A stretch of DNA of 62,950 nt from Verrucomicrobiota bacterium (GTDB taxonomy: Bacteria > Verrucomicrobiota > Verrucomicrobiia > Methylacidiphilales > JBCCWR01), in assembly GCA_039192515.1 (NCBI GenBank), contig JBCCXA010000022.1:1-62950 (forward strand), written 5' to 3'. Position numbers and translations under genes: made by a program. Positions 9,190 to 17,925 of this stretch are shown piece after piece (within the stretch, counting starts at the first letter, position 1; every line of letters begins with the position of its first letter). The notes beneath the pieces were generated by a model that saw only the letters and a list, made by a program, of their open reading frames with translations, ran no database searches and was not told where the DNA came from.

Positions 9190-10158
9190 ATGCCAGAATT
9201 TCCCATCCATAATCCTCACGACAAAATTTTTAAAAGCGTTTTCAGCCGCAAGGATGCAGCTACAGAATTTTTTAAAAAACATCTACCAAGTGAACTGACC
9301 CAACATATCGATTGGCAAAGTTTACAACTAGAGCCAGGTAGTTTTGTGGATGAAATCCTCAAAGGTTCAGAAAGTGATTTACTCTACAAAGTCCAAATCA
9401 AAGGTGTGGATACTTGGCTTTACACACTTTTCGAACATCAAACTCAGGAGGATAAGTTGATGGCCTTTAGGTTGCTGCGCTACATGGTTCGAATATGGGA
9501 GCAGTTCTTAAAACAAATTCCAGACGCCAAAAAACTACCTGTCATTTTGCCGATAGTTTTACACCAAAATAAAGATGAGTGGAAAGTTAGTAAGAAATTT
9601 TCAGATCTTCTAGATATTCCCAATCTATTCAAAGCTTCGGTTACTCCATATACACCTGATTTTAGTTATGAAGTAGTAGACTTGGCCGCTATTAGCCCTG
9701 AGCAGATTCAAGGACATGTAGCTTACCGAGCTGCTTTGAGTTTGATGAAAGCAGCCAGAGAAGATAGAATTTTGCCTTGGCTCAAGAGTATATCAGGACT
9801 ATTTGATCAAGTGATCAGGGAACAGGAAGGGCATGAATTATTAAGAACTTTACTCCTTTACATGCTACAAATCGACGGCCGAGAGGCTATTGACATCGAG
9901 GTAATCAAAGATACAATAAATGAAGAAAAAATTAAGGAAGATATCATGAGTATCGCAGAACAATTAAGAAGAGAAGGTCTTCAAGAAGGTCTTCAAGAAG
10001 GTTGTAAGCAAACTTTGATTGGACAAATTGATTTTGCTGAAGGGGCTTTGGGCATGAAAAAATCTTATACCAGCGATCTTGAGAAGAAAACAGTTTCTGA
10101 GCTAGAACAAATACTCGATAACCTCCAAGTCCAAATAACAGAAAAGCTCAAGAACTAG
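9190..10158 (+). CDS. Rpn family recombination-promoting nuclease / putative transposase
   Basis: 322 residues, full length for the PD-(D/E)XK family called Transposase_31/YhgA-like (Rpn). The start has HDKIFKSVFSRKDAATEFF. The nuclease core is visible as SDLLYKVQIKG, then YTLFEHQTQEDKLMAFRLL and RYMVRIWEQ. E. coli Rpn proteins are metal-dependent endonucleases that stimulate RecA-independent recombination; some relatives act in phage defence. Near the C terminus a 12-base unit encoding Glu-Gly-Leu-Gln repeats, a slippage-prone spot. It follows an integrase fragment and is closed by a hairpin. Family assignment is firm, cellular role uncertain. Confidence 0.9.
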   Translation: MPEFPIHNPHDKIFKSVFSRKDAATEFFKKHLPSELTQHIDWQSLQLEPGSFVDEILKGSESDLLYKVQIKGVDTWLYTLFEHQTQEDKLMAFRLLRYMVRIWEQFLKQIPDAKKLPVILPIVLHQNKDEWKVSKKFSDLLDIPNLFKASVTPYTPDFSYEVVDLAAISPEQIQGHVAYRAALSLMKAAREDRILPWLKSISGLFDQVIREQEGHELLRTLLLYMLQIDGREAIDIEVIKDTINEEKIKEDIMSIAEQLRREGLQEGLQEGCKQTLIGQIDFAEGALGMKKSYTSDLEKKTVSELEQILDNLQVQITEKLKN

Positions 10159-10160
10159 CC

Positions 10161-10183
10161 AAAAAGCTACTAAGCTTTTTCCA
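10161..10183 (+). terminator. Possible terminator after the rpn gene
   Basis: Inverted repeat AAAAAGCT (10161-10168) and AGCTTTTT (10173-10180) with a 4-base loop, two bases after the stop codon. The stem is AT-rich and the T run is part of it, so strength is uncertain. Confidence 0.45.
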
Positions 10184-10216
10184 AGACTTGTCACCCAAGC
10201 CCACAGTGGCGCAGAG

Positions 10217-10341
10217 TCCCACAAGAAAAAGAGGGTCGAGGAAGATATTTAAAAAGTGACACCTCTATAAGACTCTATATTTCTTGGAGCTAGGATCTTG
10301 CCCAAATCCTTGAGTCTCTATGGCATCCTTCGGATTAAACC
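10217..10341 (+). repeat. Dispersed repeat copy R2 (5' truncated)
   Basis: Contains the blocks CACAAGAAAAAGAG, GACACCTCTA, ATTTCTTGGAG and the 3' end CATCCTTCGGATTAAACCGG. The internal hairpin reads AGGAT (10292-10296) with ATCCT (10306-10310), a compensatory variant of the family stem. The right end overlaps the stop codon of the next reverse-strand gene. Confidence 0.75.
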
Positions 10342-11339
10342 GGCTGTTTTAAAGAAAGCCATTTAGGGTTAATCATTTTTATCGAGCAAGCGATTAAGCT
10401 ACCAACAACGGAACCCCGATGACAATTGTCCCCACCAACTAATGCGTTATTAATAATCCCCGCATCAAAATCATTATGGTATTTCCAGCAAAGATATAAA
10501 GATGCTGGGAACGCATCCTTAATATAACAGGCTGTGCTCAACTTTTTTCCGATCACGATTCTATCTGGATATGAGCTCCATTGCTCAGCTTGTTTCGCAG
10601 AGAATGAATCGTTGGCTACTTCAGCAAGTGCATTTCGTAGCGGCGTACCCAATGATATTGCGTGTAGCAACATGACTAGTGTCTCAGCCGCCTTGATAAC
10701 CATCTTGTTTTGATGGGTCAAAAGGACATGATAGCGCGCGATCTCTATTAAATCTTTAAGATCATTTACTCCAATTTCGGATAAGCTGGCTACTAGTGCA
10801 GGGACTTGTGATAGCCCTCCAATGTGCTCATCGTCAATTCCGCACTTCTGAAGGGATCTACCTTGCGCATAATGAGTAAAAAATGCCCGGTGATATTCTT
10901 CAACATAAGTATCATGATGAAACCCAGGTGTTAGCATACATTCAACATATCTTTCCGCCCAAGTTTCCACATCATAATCAGAGTTACTTATCACGAAATC
11001 ATGTAACTCTCTGGCTAATTTAAAATTCACCGTGTTTTCGCCAGCTTCCAAAAATTGGTGATAGTGAATATCTCGCTTACCCCAGTAAATAGCCTGCTCT
11101 TTCAAAATATCTGCTTTGTCATTCACTGCGTTGTAACTTGAACGCCATAAAATGCTATCGGGGTGTTTAGCTTTAGGTTTTTCGTATGACTGAAAATCGG
11201 GGAAGTCACGATCCAAAGCAGCTCGATCATAATACCAATGAACTGGCATCGAAAGAGCATCTGCTGCAAGACTACCCTTATAAGCTAAATCTAATGGTTT
11301 ATCCATAGGGAACCATAACGGCAAATGGTTAGTCCTCAA
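10335..11339 (-). CDS. ADP-ribosylglycohydrolase family protein
   Basis: 334 residues; if the first Met is not used, Met12 (MDKPLDLAYKGS) is the better start by family comparison. Family members remove ADP-ribose from proteins or small molecules using two metal ions held by acidic residues. The N-terminal ligand region is YKGSLAADALSMPVHWYYD, and the C-terminal one is ALVGGDNCHRGSVVGSLIA. The second site reads GGDNCHRG instead of the GGDxDT of classic DraG enzymes; I recall this from a separate, widespread subfamily, so catalysis may differ. Single gene; its stop codon lies inside repeat copy R2. Confidence 0.85.
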   Translation of the reverse strand: MRTNHLPLWFPMDKPLDLAYKGSLAADALSMPVHWYYDRAALDRDFPDFQSYEKPKAKHPDSILWRSSYNAVNDKADILKEQAIYWGKRDIHYHQFLEAGENTVNFKLARELHDFVISNSDYDVETWAERYVECMLTPGFHHDTYVEEYHRAFFTHYAQGRSLQKCGIDDEHIGGLSQVPALVASLSEIGVNDLKDLIEIARYHVLLTHQNKMVIKAAETLVMLLHAISLGTPLRNALAEVANDSFSAKQAEQWSSYPDRIVIGKKLSTACYIKDAFPASLYLCWKYHNDFDAGIINNALVGGDNCHRGSVVGSLIACSIKMINPKWLSLKQPV

Positions 11340-11386
11340 CCTGAAGAGAGTAAGTTCTGATTAAATGCGTCAGTAAAGCGCAGATT

Positions 11387-12358
11387 TTACAAGATTCCCT
11401 CCGTGACACTACCAATCTGATCAAAGATACTCTTGACCACTAAGTAGATTCGAAAAACCATAAATAGGCCAACAAGATAGTAGACATACATAGGCAAACG
11501 TTTGGCCATGTTTTGACTCACGCTGTGGGCTTCATCAAGACTTTGGTCTGCCAAATGCTGAAAGATAAATTCTAGCTTTCCTGAAGCTTCCGCCGTCTCC
11601 ACCATTTCTACTTCTTCGCTATGAAATAAAGAAGCACTTTGAAAAGCTTGTGATAGCGGTTGCCCTTTTGTGAGTAATAGGTGCCCGGTTTCCAAATCTT
11701 CTTTGAAGAAATCACTCCCAGTAGCAACGGATGCCTTTTCCCAGCATTCATCCAATCTCATGCCAGCTAGAAGCATTTGTCGCATACTTATAAAAAAGCG
11801 GTAAACTGCGAGATACCGAAGAAATGAACCTATCCAGGGTATCTTTATTAAAAGGCGGTCAATCGAACTGCTCGGTATTATTCCACTATCTCTTCCACGC
11901 AAGACCATGACAGCGACAACGATTAGTAAATACGCGGGAAACAGTAGTAATATACACTCCAAGAGTGCCCAGAATAAACCCTTCGTGGCAAAAGTAATAA
12001 TGCTGGGGACAAAAACTCCTAAATGATAAAGAACGGCTGGGTATAGGAAGCCACTCATAAGAGTCTTGCGGAGCTTGTTTTGTCTCTCTTCGGCTTCGGC
12101 AATCATTTTGAGTGACTCCGCCATGCGCCCAGAAACTTCACCTGCTGCTACAAAATCGAGCTGATGGTTTTTCAGGAAATCGTCGACTTCAGCAGCAGCG
12201 CCCACAAAGCTTTTGCCCGCTTCAATACCCATGCGCAGTTTTCGCGAAACATCCACAGATAACCCGCTAGACTTTGTTTCTAAGTGATGAAGCGCTTGGA
12301 TAATGGGCACACCACCCTCCAAAAGAGTAGAGAGCTTCCTCAGGTACTGCGCTTGCAT
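11387..12358 (-). CDS. Type II secretion/pilus inner-membrane GspF/PilC-like protein
   Basis: 323 residues with two T2SF domains (about 4-120 and 190-310). Each starts with a helical bundle (YLRKLSTLLEGGVPIIQAL and FFISMRQMLLAGMRLDECW) and is followed by membrane helices (about 105-150 and 295-315). The usual member has about 400 residues; this one lacks the N-terminal cytoplasmic extension. GspF-type proteins form the inner-membrane platform of type II secretion, type IV pili or competence pseudopili. No ATPase, secretin or pilin gene adjoins it, so its machine lies elsewhere or it acts alone. A link with DNA uptake (dprA is 3.4 kb away) is only speculation. Confidence 0.85.
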   Translation of the reverse strand: MQAQYLRKLSTLLEGGVPIIQALHHLETKSSGLSVDVSRKLRMGIEAGKSFVGAAAEVDDFLKNHQLDFVAAGEVSGRMAESLKMIAEAEERQNKLRKTLMSGFLYPAVLYHLGVFVPSIITFATKGLFWALLECILLLFPAYLLIVVAVMVLRGRDSGIIPSSSIDRLLIKIPWIGSFLRYLAVYRFFISMRQMLLAGMRLDECWEKASVATGSDFFKEDLETGHLLLTKGQPLSQAFQSASLFHSEEVEMVETAEASGKLEFIFQHLADQSLDEAHSVSQNMAKRLPMYVYYLVGLFMVFRIYLVVKSIFDQIGSVTEGIL

Positions 12359-12511
12359 TAGCTCTAATCATAAAGCCTTAGTTAACCATTAGGCTAGGCT
12401 AAATCTTGAAATGCTAGAACCATGGAAGAATTATCACTGACGAAGCTCTTACTTTTATGTGCATGATTGCATAAAGTATGCAGCCTTATATACTTAACAG
12501 TTTAGATCTAA

Positions 12512-14278
12512 ATGAAAAAGTCTTTTACCACTTTTATTTTTTTATTAGCTAGCCTTTGGGCTCTCACTCCCAACCATACCCAAGCGCAAGTGACGGCAAA
12601 GCTTATTTCTGAGCAATCGTCCATCCAACCAGGTCAACCATTTCGTTTAGGGCTTTTACTGGAAATGGAAGAGGGATGGCATACTTACCATCAGAATCCT
12701 GGAGATGCTGGATTTCCTCCATCAGTTACCTGGGATTTACCGGAAGGCTACACCGTAACCCCCCTATCTTTTCCCGAACCCATCGAGTTTCTCACCGCCG
12801 ACATCCAAAGCTTTGGCTACAAAAATGAAGTGCTTCATATCACGACAATCACTCCTCCTAGGGATCAAACCGTAGGCGATTCAGTTGTCATTAAAGGTGT
12901 AGCAAATTGGCTAGCCTGTGAGGAAGTGTGTATCCCTCAAAGTGCTGATTTGGAAATCACTCTGAAAGTAAGTGATAAGCCCTTGCAACTTTCCGGCGAG
13001 TCCACCCTATTCAAAAAATATGAGGTGACCAAACATGCTGCTTCCAAGAAAACGAGCGCCAAAGATTCGAATCCTATTACACCGCTAAGTGCAATCCTTT
13101 TCGCATTCATAGGCGGACTCATCCTCAATCTCATGCCTTGTGTGTTCCCCGTCTTGTCTCTCAAAATATTTGGCTTCGTCAGTCAATCTGGCCATGACCC
13201 TTGGAAGACTCGTGTTCACGGACTGGTATTCGCTACTGGAGTGCTCATTTCCTTTTGGGTCCTTGCAGGAGCTTTACTGACCTTCCGGTCTGCGGGTGCG
13301 GAACTCGGCTGGGGGTTCCAATTGCAAAGCCCCCTTTTCATCGCACTGCTAGGCCTACTATTCTTTGGTCTTGCACTTAATATGGCGGGTGTTTTTGAAA
13401 TTGGAACTTCCTTCATAGGACTGGCAGGTAAATCACAAAATCTTGGGGGTCACGCCGATTCGTTTCTTAGTGGAGTTTTAGCAACCCTCGTTGCGACTCC
13501 CTGCACGGCACCTTTTATGGGAGCATCTCTAGGCTTTGCCCTGACTCAACCCGCTTACGTATCTATGCTTATCTTTACATCACTTGGCATTGGTATGGCA
13601 ACTCCGTATGTCATTCTCTCCTTTTTCCCCAAACTACTTTCCTTCTTACCCAAGCCCGGACCTTGGATGGAGTCTTTCAAACAAGGCATGTCTTTCTTAC
13701 TATTTGCCACTGTCATTTGGCTGATCTGGGTTTTGAATCAACAAATTGGAGCCGATGGTGTATTGCGCTTCATGGTTGGGCTACTTGGTTTCGCTATTGC
13801 TGCATGGGTTTACGGCCGATGGACGACCCCCTTACGATCAAAAAGCGTTCGTGGTTTTGCATGGGTTTTATCTTTGATACTCGTTGCTCTCTCTCTCACC
13901 ACAGCCTGGCCGAGTCAGGAAGATAGCAAATGGCAGGATTACACTCCTTCTCTAGTGACTAGCTTACGTGAGAATAACGAGCCCGTGTTTATTGATTTCA
14001 CTGCGGCGTGGTGTGTGACGTGCCAGGTGAATAAAAAGGTCGCCTTACGCACAGAAGAAGTGGAGGCTCGTTTCGATGAGCTCAAGGTTCAACGCATCAA
14101 AGCAGACTGGACGAACAAAAACCCCGAAATTACCAAAGCGCTTGAATCTTATAACCGTTCGGGGGTTCCCCTTTATGTGCTTTATGCTCCGGGTCGTGAT
14201 AAACCTATTTTACTACCGGAAATCTTGACCCCTCAAATTGTGCTAGATGCGCTCGACCAACTAGAGCCTTCCTCTTGA
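12512..14278 (+). CDS. dsbD: Thiol:disulfide interchange protein DsbD
   Basis: 588 residues; carries electrons from cytoplasmic thioredoxin across the inner membrane to periplasmic reductases. The signal peptide is residues 1-25. The periplasmic alpha domain holds Cys136 and Cys140 (CEEVC). Eight or so membrane helices follow from about 190 to 470, with the conserved pair Cys210 (MPCVFPVLSLK) and Cys331 (ATPCTAPFMG). The C-terminal thioredoxin-like domain has the redox motif CVTC at 501-504 in AAWCVTCQVNK. All three cysteine pairs are present, so it should be active. Single gene, upstream of rpiB by 66 bp. Confidence 0.95.
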   Translation: MKKSFTTFIFLLASLWALTPNHTQAQVTAKLISEQSSIQPGQPFRLGLLLEMEEGWHTYHQNPGDAGFPPSVTWDLPEGYTVTPLSFPEPIEFLTADIQSFGYKNEVLHITTITPPRDQTVGDSVVIKGVANWLACEEVCIPQSADLEITLKVSDKPLQLSGESTLFKKYEVTKHAASKKTSAKDSNPITPLSAILFAFIGGLILNLMPCVFPVLSLKIFGFVSQSGHDPWKTRVHGLVFATGVLISFWVLAGALLTFRSAGAELGWGFQLQSPLFIALLGLLFFGLALNMAGVFEIGTSFIGLAGKSQNLGGHADSFLSGVLATLVATPCTAPFMGASLGFALTQPAYVSMLIFTSLGIGMATPYVILSFFPKLLSFLPKPGPWMESFKQGMSFLLFATVIWLIWVLNQQIGADGVLRFMVGLLGFAIAAWVYGRWTTPLRSKSVRGFAWVLSLILVALSLTTAWPSQEDSKWQDYTPSLVTSLRENNEPVFIDFTAAWCVTCQVNKKVALRTEEVEARFDELKVQRIKADWTNKNPEITKALESYNRSGVPLYVLYAPGRDKPILLPEILTPQIVLDALDQLEPSS

Positions 14279-14344
14279 TCCAATGCGGTTACAGAGCGCA
14301 AAAATCACATTGTCTTTGTCATAAATCAAGGAATACTCCTTCGG

Positions 14345-14776
14345 ATGAAAATAGCTATCGCTTCAGATCACGCAGGCTTTCGTTACAAAGAAAAAATTCG
14401 CACCTACCTCTCTGAAAAAGGCCATGAGATTAAGGATTTTGGAACTTATTCTGATGAATCATGCGACTATCCCGATTTCATTCGACCCTGTGCCGAAGCA
14501 GTTGCCGCAGGCGAATATGAGAGAGGAATCGTTCTTGGTGGCTCTGGGAATGGAGAAGCGATAGCCGCTAATAAAGTAAAAGGTATTCGCTGCGGGCTTT
14601 GCTGGAATACAGAACTCGCCAAGCTCAATCGTAAACATAACGATGGAAATGTTCTCTCACTCGGTGAACGAGTCACTCCTGAAGAGTCTATTTTAGAAAT
14701 TGTCCAAACCTGGATTGACACTGATTTTGATGGGGGACGCCACAGCCTACGCATCGCAAAGCTCGAAAATTGCTAG
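14345..14776 (+). CDS. rpiB: Ribose-5-phosphate isomerase B
   Basis: 143 residues, cytoplasmic; interconverts ribose-5-phosphate and ribulose-5-phosphate in the pentose phosphate pathway. The family start MKIAIASDHAGFRYK is clear. The loop GGSGNGEAIAANK places Glu71 where the E. coli-type enzyme has its catalytic cysteine; this is the acidic-residue subtype known from Mycobacterium RpiB, in which Glu is the base. The gene converges with the AraC regulator (17 bp between stop codons). Confidence 0.93.
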   Translation: MKIAIASDHAGFRYKEKIRTYLSEKGHEIKDFGTYSDESCDYPDFIRPCAEAVAAGEYERGIVLGGSGNGEAIAANKVKGIRCGLCWNTELAKLNRKHNDGNVLSLGERVTPEESILEIVQTWIDTDFDGGRHSLRIAKLENC

Positions 14777-14793
14777 CAGTCACTAGTTGGACC

Positions 14794-15552
14794 CTAGCCA
14801 TCGAGACTTGCTCTAAATTTTGCGGGAGAAACACCCCTTTCCTTCTTAAAAACTCGAGAGAAATGATAACGATCACAAAAATGCAATTGCCTAGCAATCT
14901 CTTCAATAGGATCCCTTGTAAAATGTAGTAAGATGCAGGCTCTTCTTATCTTTTCCTTCCGTATCAGCATTTGAGGACTCTGTCCAATGGTCTTGGTGAA
15001 TTTACGAACAAAAGCATCTACATGCATTCCTGCGATTTTAGCTAGTGCAAGATTTGACATGTCCAGTGCTTTCTCATTTTCAACTAACTCAAGCACTGAA
15101 AAAATAGATGGATTATCATGATCATCAGGGGGATTCTCTGAAAAGTCAGGCACATTTAATATAGCCTCATGAAGGATAGCTAGAAGTTGAAGCTTTGTTT
15201 TTATGGAGTTAGACTCTCTGAAGCTTTTGATAGAGACTAGCTTGGATTGCATTCTAGCTTCCATAGGAAATTCGTAAATCCCAAGCTCTAGATCCTTAAA
15301 TATACCTGTCACACTAAAGTAAACACAAAAGTGTTCTAGAGGGTGTCGTAGCTCCGAAGTAAATGGAGTGTTAGGCGAGATGAGGTAATACTTGCTGGGC
15401 AATAATTGAATGATTTTATCTTTAAAGTAAATACATGCACCACCCCTATTATGGTAATACAAACGCCAATAAGGAACAGGAATCGGCCATCTGGGCCATT
15501 GGGTTAAGTTAAACTGTCTATAGCTATGTATATGAAAGCTTGGGTGCCTCAT
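14794..15552 (-). CDS. AraC family transcriptional regulator
   Basis: 252 residues. The C-terminal region (about 150-250) has two helix-turn-helix motifs of the AraC/XylS family: NLALAKIAGMHVDAFVRKF, then DPIEEIARQLHFCDRYHFSR and the conserved FKKERGVSPAKFR. The N-terminal half looks like a cupin-type effector domain; many PVC sulfatase and sugar-utilisation clusters carry such regulators. No divergent target gene adjoins it: the upstream neighbour is on the same strand. The region upstream (15553-15710) contains an 8-bp inverted repeat. Target unknown. Confidence 0.9.
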   Translation of the reverse strand: MRHPSFHIHSYRQFNLTQWPRWPIPVPYWRLYYHNRGGACIYFKDKIIQLLPSKYYLISPNTPFTSELRHPLEHFCVYFSVTGIFKDLELGIYEFPMEARMQSKLVSIKSFRESNSIKTKLQLLAILHEAILNVPDFSENPPDDHDNPSIFSVLELVENEKALDMSNLALAKIAGMHVDAFVRKFTKTIGQSPQMLIRKEKIRRACILLHFTRDPIEEIARQLHFCDRYHFSRVFKKERGVSPAKFRASLDG

Positions 15553-15646
15553 TTTTTCTCATAAATTCGCTAGTGCAATGAATATACATATTTAGATTTA
15601 CATATTTCAATATTTTTTCTTAAAAAGCCGGAAAATAATCAAATAG

Positions 15647-15675
15647 GCCATTTTTATACATTTTTAGAAAATGGC
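15647..15675. promoter_or_regulatory. 8-bp inverted repeat upstream of the AraC gene
   Basis: GCCATTTT at 15647-15654 and AAAATGGC at 15668-15675, separated by 13 bases, in a very AT-rich gap. It could be an operator for the regulator downstream on the minus strand or a weak terminator for the gene ending at 15711. No T run supports the latter. Confidence 0.3.
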
Positions 15676-15710
15676 AGTAAAAACCCCAAAGGCCTCTTGA
15701 AAACAGTCGT

Positions 15711-16280
15711 TTATTGGCTTGTCCGGTTCTGAATGGCCTTAAATGGAATGCTCACATCGAAATAAAGCGTCTTTTCTTTCCCATGAATAGTCACCTTCAT
15801 CATATCAAAGGGATACTCCAGCTTCTGCTCTAAAAGTTTGGCCTGAAAATAGTTCAAGACTGTATGTACTTCATCGGCAGAGATAATCACAAAGGCTTGG
15901 TCTTTTGATTCCCCTGTTTTATTACCCACGATGGATTGAAGTAAACCGTAAAACCGATGGCGATGGAATACGGCTTGGGCTAACTTACTTCTTTCCCTCA
16001 TGAGGTCGGCCAACATGAGATGCATATTTGCATCTACAGGACATTCTTTTAACCATTTTTGAGCGTTCACCAAAAAGAGGTTGGGATCTTTTTTGTAATC
16101 CTCTAGCAAATCTCTCCTTTGCTCCCGGCTTACCCAGCCACCGGTAAAAGATGGGCTTCGCGCATAAGACAGGCGAAGCTCTGTAAATGGATCCAATGAT
16201 ACTAGCAGATCTATCTGCCTTTCTTCGCCATAAAGCAACGCTGAGCAAAAGAGCATTCCGGCAAGCAAACAATATTTCAT
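15711..16280 (-). CDS. DUF4919-like secreted protein
   Basis: 189 residues, with a signal peptide at about 1-18 (MKYCLLAGMLFCSALLYGEE). The body matches what I recall of the DUF4919 family: DPFTELRLSYARS near the start, a central HRHRFYGLLQSIVGNKTG, AFVIISADEVHTVL, and the C-terminal TLYFDVSIPF. Function of the family is unknown. It follows the membrane protein at 16297 by 16 bp on the same strand, so the two are probably co-transcribed and may form an envelope pair. Confidence 0.75.
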   Translation of the reverse strand: MKYCLLAGMLFCSALLYGEERQIDLLVSLDPFTELRLSYARSPSFTGGWVSREQRRDLLEDYKKDPNLFLVNAQKWLKECPVDANMHLMLADLMRERSKLAQAVFHRHRFYGLLQSIVGNKTGESKDQAFVIISADEVHTVLNYFQAKLLEQKLEYPFDMMKVTIHGKEKTLYFDVSIPFKAIQNRTSQ

Positions 16281-16296
16281 ATACCGAGAAGCTTCT

Positions 16297-16815
16297 CTAT
16301 GGAGATGTCTCTAATAGCCGGTCCCACAATCCGTCAAATTCCTCATTAGACTCTTCCGTAAGCATTTGATAATAACCATCAATTTCGCCTGCTACCTCAC
16401 CTTGTTGTATGATGACTTGACACAGCACATCTAAACCTTGATGCAATTTGGTGCCGGGTAGGATCTTAATGATTTGGCCTCTGAAATAGACTTTTTCTTT
16501 AAATTCGCCCTCCAAAACCACATATTGGCTTAAGAAACCAATGGGTTTCGTAGAGCCATTAGACACACTGACTAGCTGAGCTACATAGTAAGTAGGTTCA
16601 TCGACTGGGTCCTCTACCTCAATAGCACCTAGAAAGTCGTCTAGATCCTGCTTAACCATTCCCATTTCAACAAATTCATTCTCAATGGAACGCACTTTAT
16701 CAACCAGCAGCCAACCTCCTCCCAGTATCGCGATAGTGATAATAATCACAATACCAAGGCAGCCAATTCCACAGCCCGTTACTACCTTTCCTAGTCCATC
16801 CTTATTGTCAGGCAT
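16297..16815 (-). CDS. Single-pass membrane protein, function unknown
   Basis: 172 residues, not recognised. A short Asn/Asp/Lys-rich N terminus precedes one hydrophobic helix at about 15-38 with glycines and two cysteines (TGCGIGCLGIVIII). An acidic extracytoplasmic domain follows; it has alternating strands around VVLEGEFKEKVYFRGQIIKI, possibly an OB- or beta-sandwich-like fold. First gene of a likely operon with the DUF4919-like gene downstream. Confidence 0.7.
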   Translation of the reverse strand: MPDNKDGLGKVVTGCGIGCLGIVIIITIAILGGGWLLVDKVRSIENEFVEMGMVKQDLDDFLGAIEVEDPVDEPTYYVAQLVSVSNGSTKPIGFLSQYVVLEGEFKEKVYFRGQIIKILPGTKLHQGLDVLCQVIIQQGEVAGEIDGYYQMLTEESNEEFDGLWDRLLETSP

Positions 16816-17116
16816 ATGTTTTTTTAGCCTATAGGTTGATATTTACAACCTTTCATATCTTGTCTGCTCTTGCATTTTCTAATAAATAGGCAACCGTGCC
16901 TCATCCGACTTGTCCTACTCTGGGGTCACAGGTGAAAACTTCTGGAAACTCCGCTTAAAACGGCACCTGACAAAAATGGATGTTTAATATGAATTCAAAA
17001 ACGCTCTAGATGATGGACTTTAGTCTCTGTTGCGATCTGTTCACGCATACTTTAAAAAGCCTATTTTCCTGATTGACGCAGGTTTTAATAATGCGTAGCC
17101 TCTTAGGCTTTTCACC
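16816..17116. other. Intergenic region upstream of rpmG
   Basis: No gene seen. Just before the rpmG start is a small hairpin, AGCCT/AGGCT with a 3-base loop and T-rich right side (17097-17110), about six bases from the ATG. It may affect translation, since no Shine-Dalgarno sequence is visible. Confidence 0.35.
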
Positions 17117-17281
17117 ATGAGAGAGAAAATCACATTACAATGTACAGAAGCAAAAGAAGAGGGTAAGCCTCCTTCACGCTATATTTCTACGAAGAATAAG
17201 AAACTGACCCCTGGACGTATTGAGCGTAAGAAATACAACCCTTTTCTACGCCGCCATACGCTTCACAGAGAGATCAAATAA
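17117..17281 (+). CDS. rpmG: 50S ribosomal protein L33
   Basis: 54-residue basic protein of the large ribosomal subunit. The start [16 protein letters not shown], the central YISTKNKK and the ending [16 protein letters not shown] match L33. Only one Cys (Cys9) remains of the zinc-binding Cys pairs of the classic form, so it is the zinc-independent type. ATG at 17117 has no clear Shine-Dalgarno sequence; the stop TAA ends at 17281. Its small size makes it easy to miss. Confidence 0.93.
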   Translation: MREKITLQCTEAKEEGKPPSRYISTKNKKLTPGRIERKKYNPFLRRHTLHREIK

Positions 17282-17925
17282 GTATTTAGGCCCATCTCTT
17301 CAATCTCTAAATATCTTCGAAACAACCTACCTTCAACAAGCCCATCTCGAGACTTTTGACCCGAGACGTGCAAAGCTTAGCACCTGCCACCGCGGGATTG
17401 CGGACGGTTTTTTCTTGAGATAAGAAAAGATTTTCTAATAGCAGCCAAGTCCAGAGAAGATCGGAACCATGCTTTGTATGACAACCTGATCTAAGCGGCA
17501 CAATGCTCAACGCTTTTCTCTTCGAGTATTGCATTCAACACTCCTATTCTTATCTATGGAATGTTACCCTTTTTTAGCCTTTCTCAATTCTCATCATTTG
17601 GTAGCTAGAGCAGTCCCATGAGTAGGTCGCCCCGCGCTAATTCGTGGAGCGACGGAACGGAATGAGTCAACTGGGCTAACCATTCTTTATGTCACAATCC
17701 GATTGAGAAGCCCTCGAGTTTCATCACAGGGGGATTTTAGTTGCTGGGTGCGAATAAAAAAGAGGCTTGATGATATAACTTAGTTTGATTTCAATTATTT
17801 AGGAACGTGATCAAAATCAATTCTACCCTTGATGCCTTCTATTCATTGAATATTAATTTAGGACTTATTCAAGGGAGAGGAGTATCTTCGCGTTTAGAAA
17901 CAGAAACCAAAGATATATAACAAAA
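17282..17925. other. Long intergenic region, no gene recognised
   Basis: 644 bases between rpmG and the sulfatase. Open frames here lack family resemblance and overlap each other on both strands. A weak hairpin, CCGC (17390-17393) with GCGG (17400-17403) followed by a T run at 17408-17413, could end the rpmG transcript. No Shine-Dalgarno sequence is evident before the sulfatase ATG. Confidence 0.4.
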
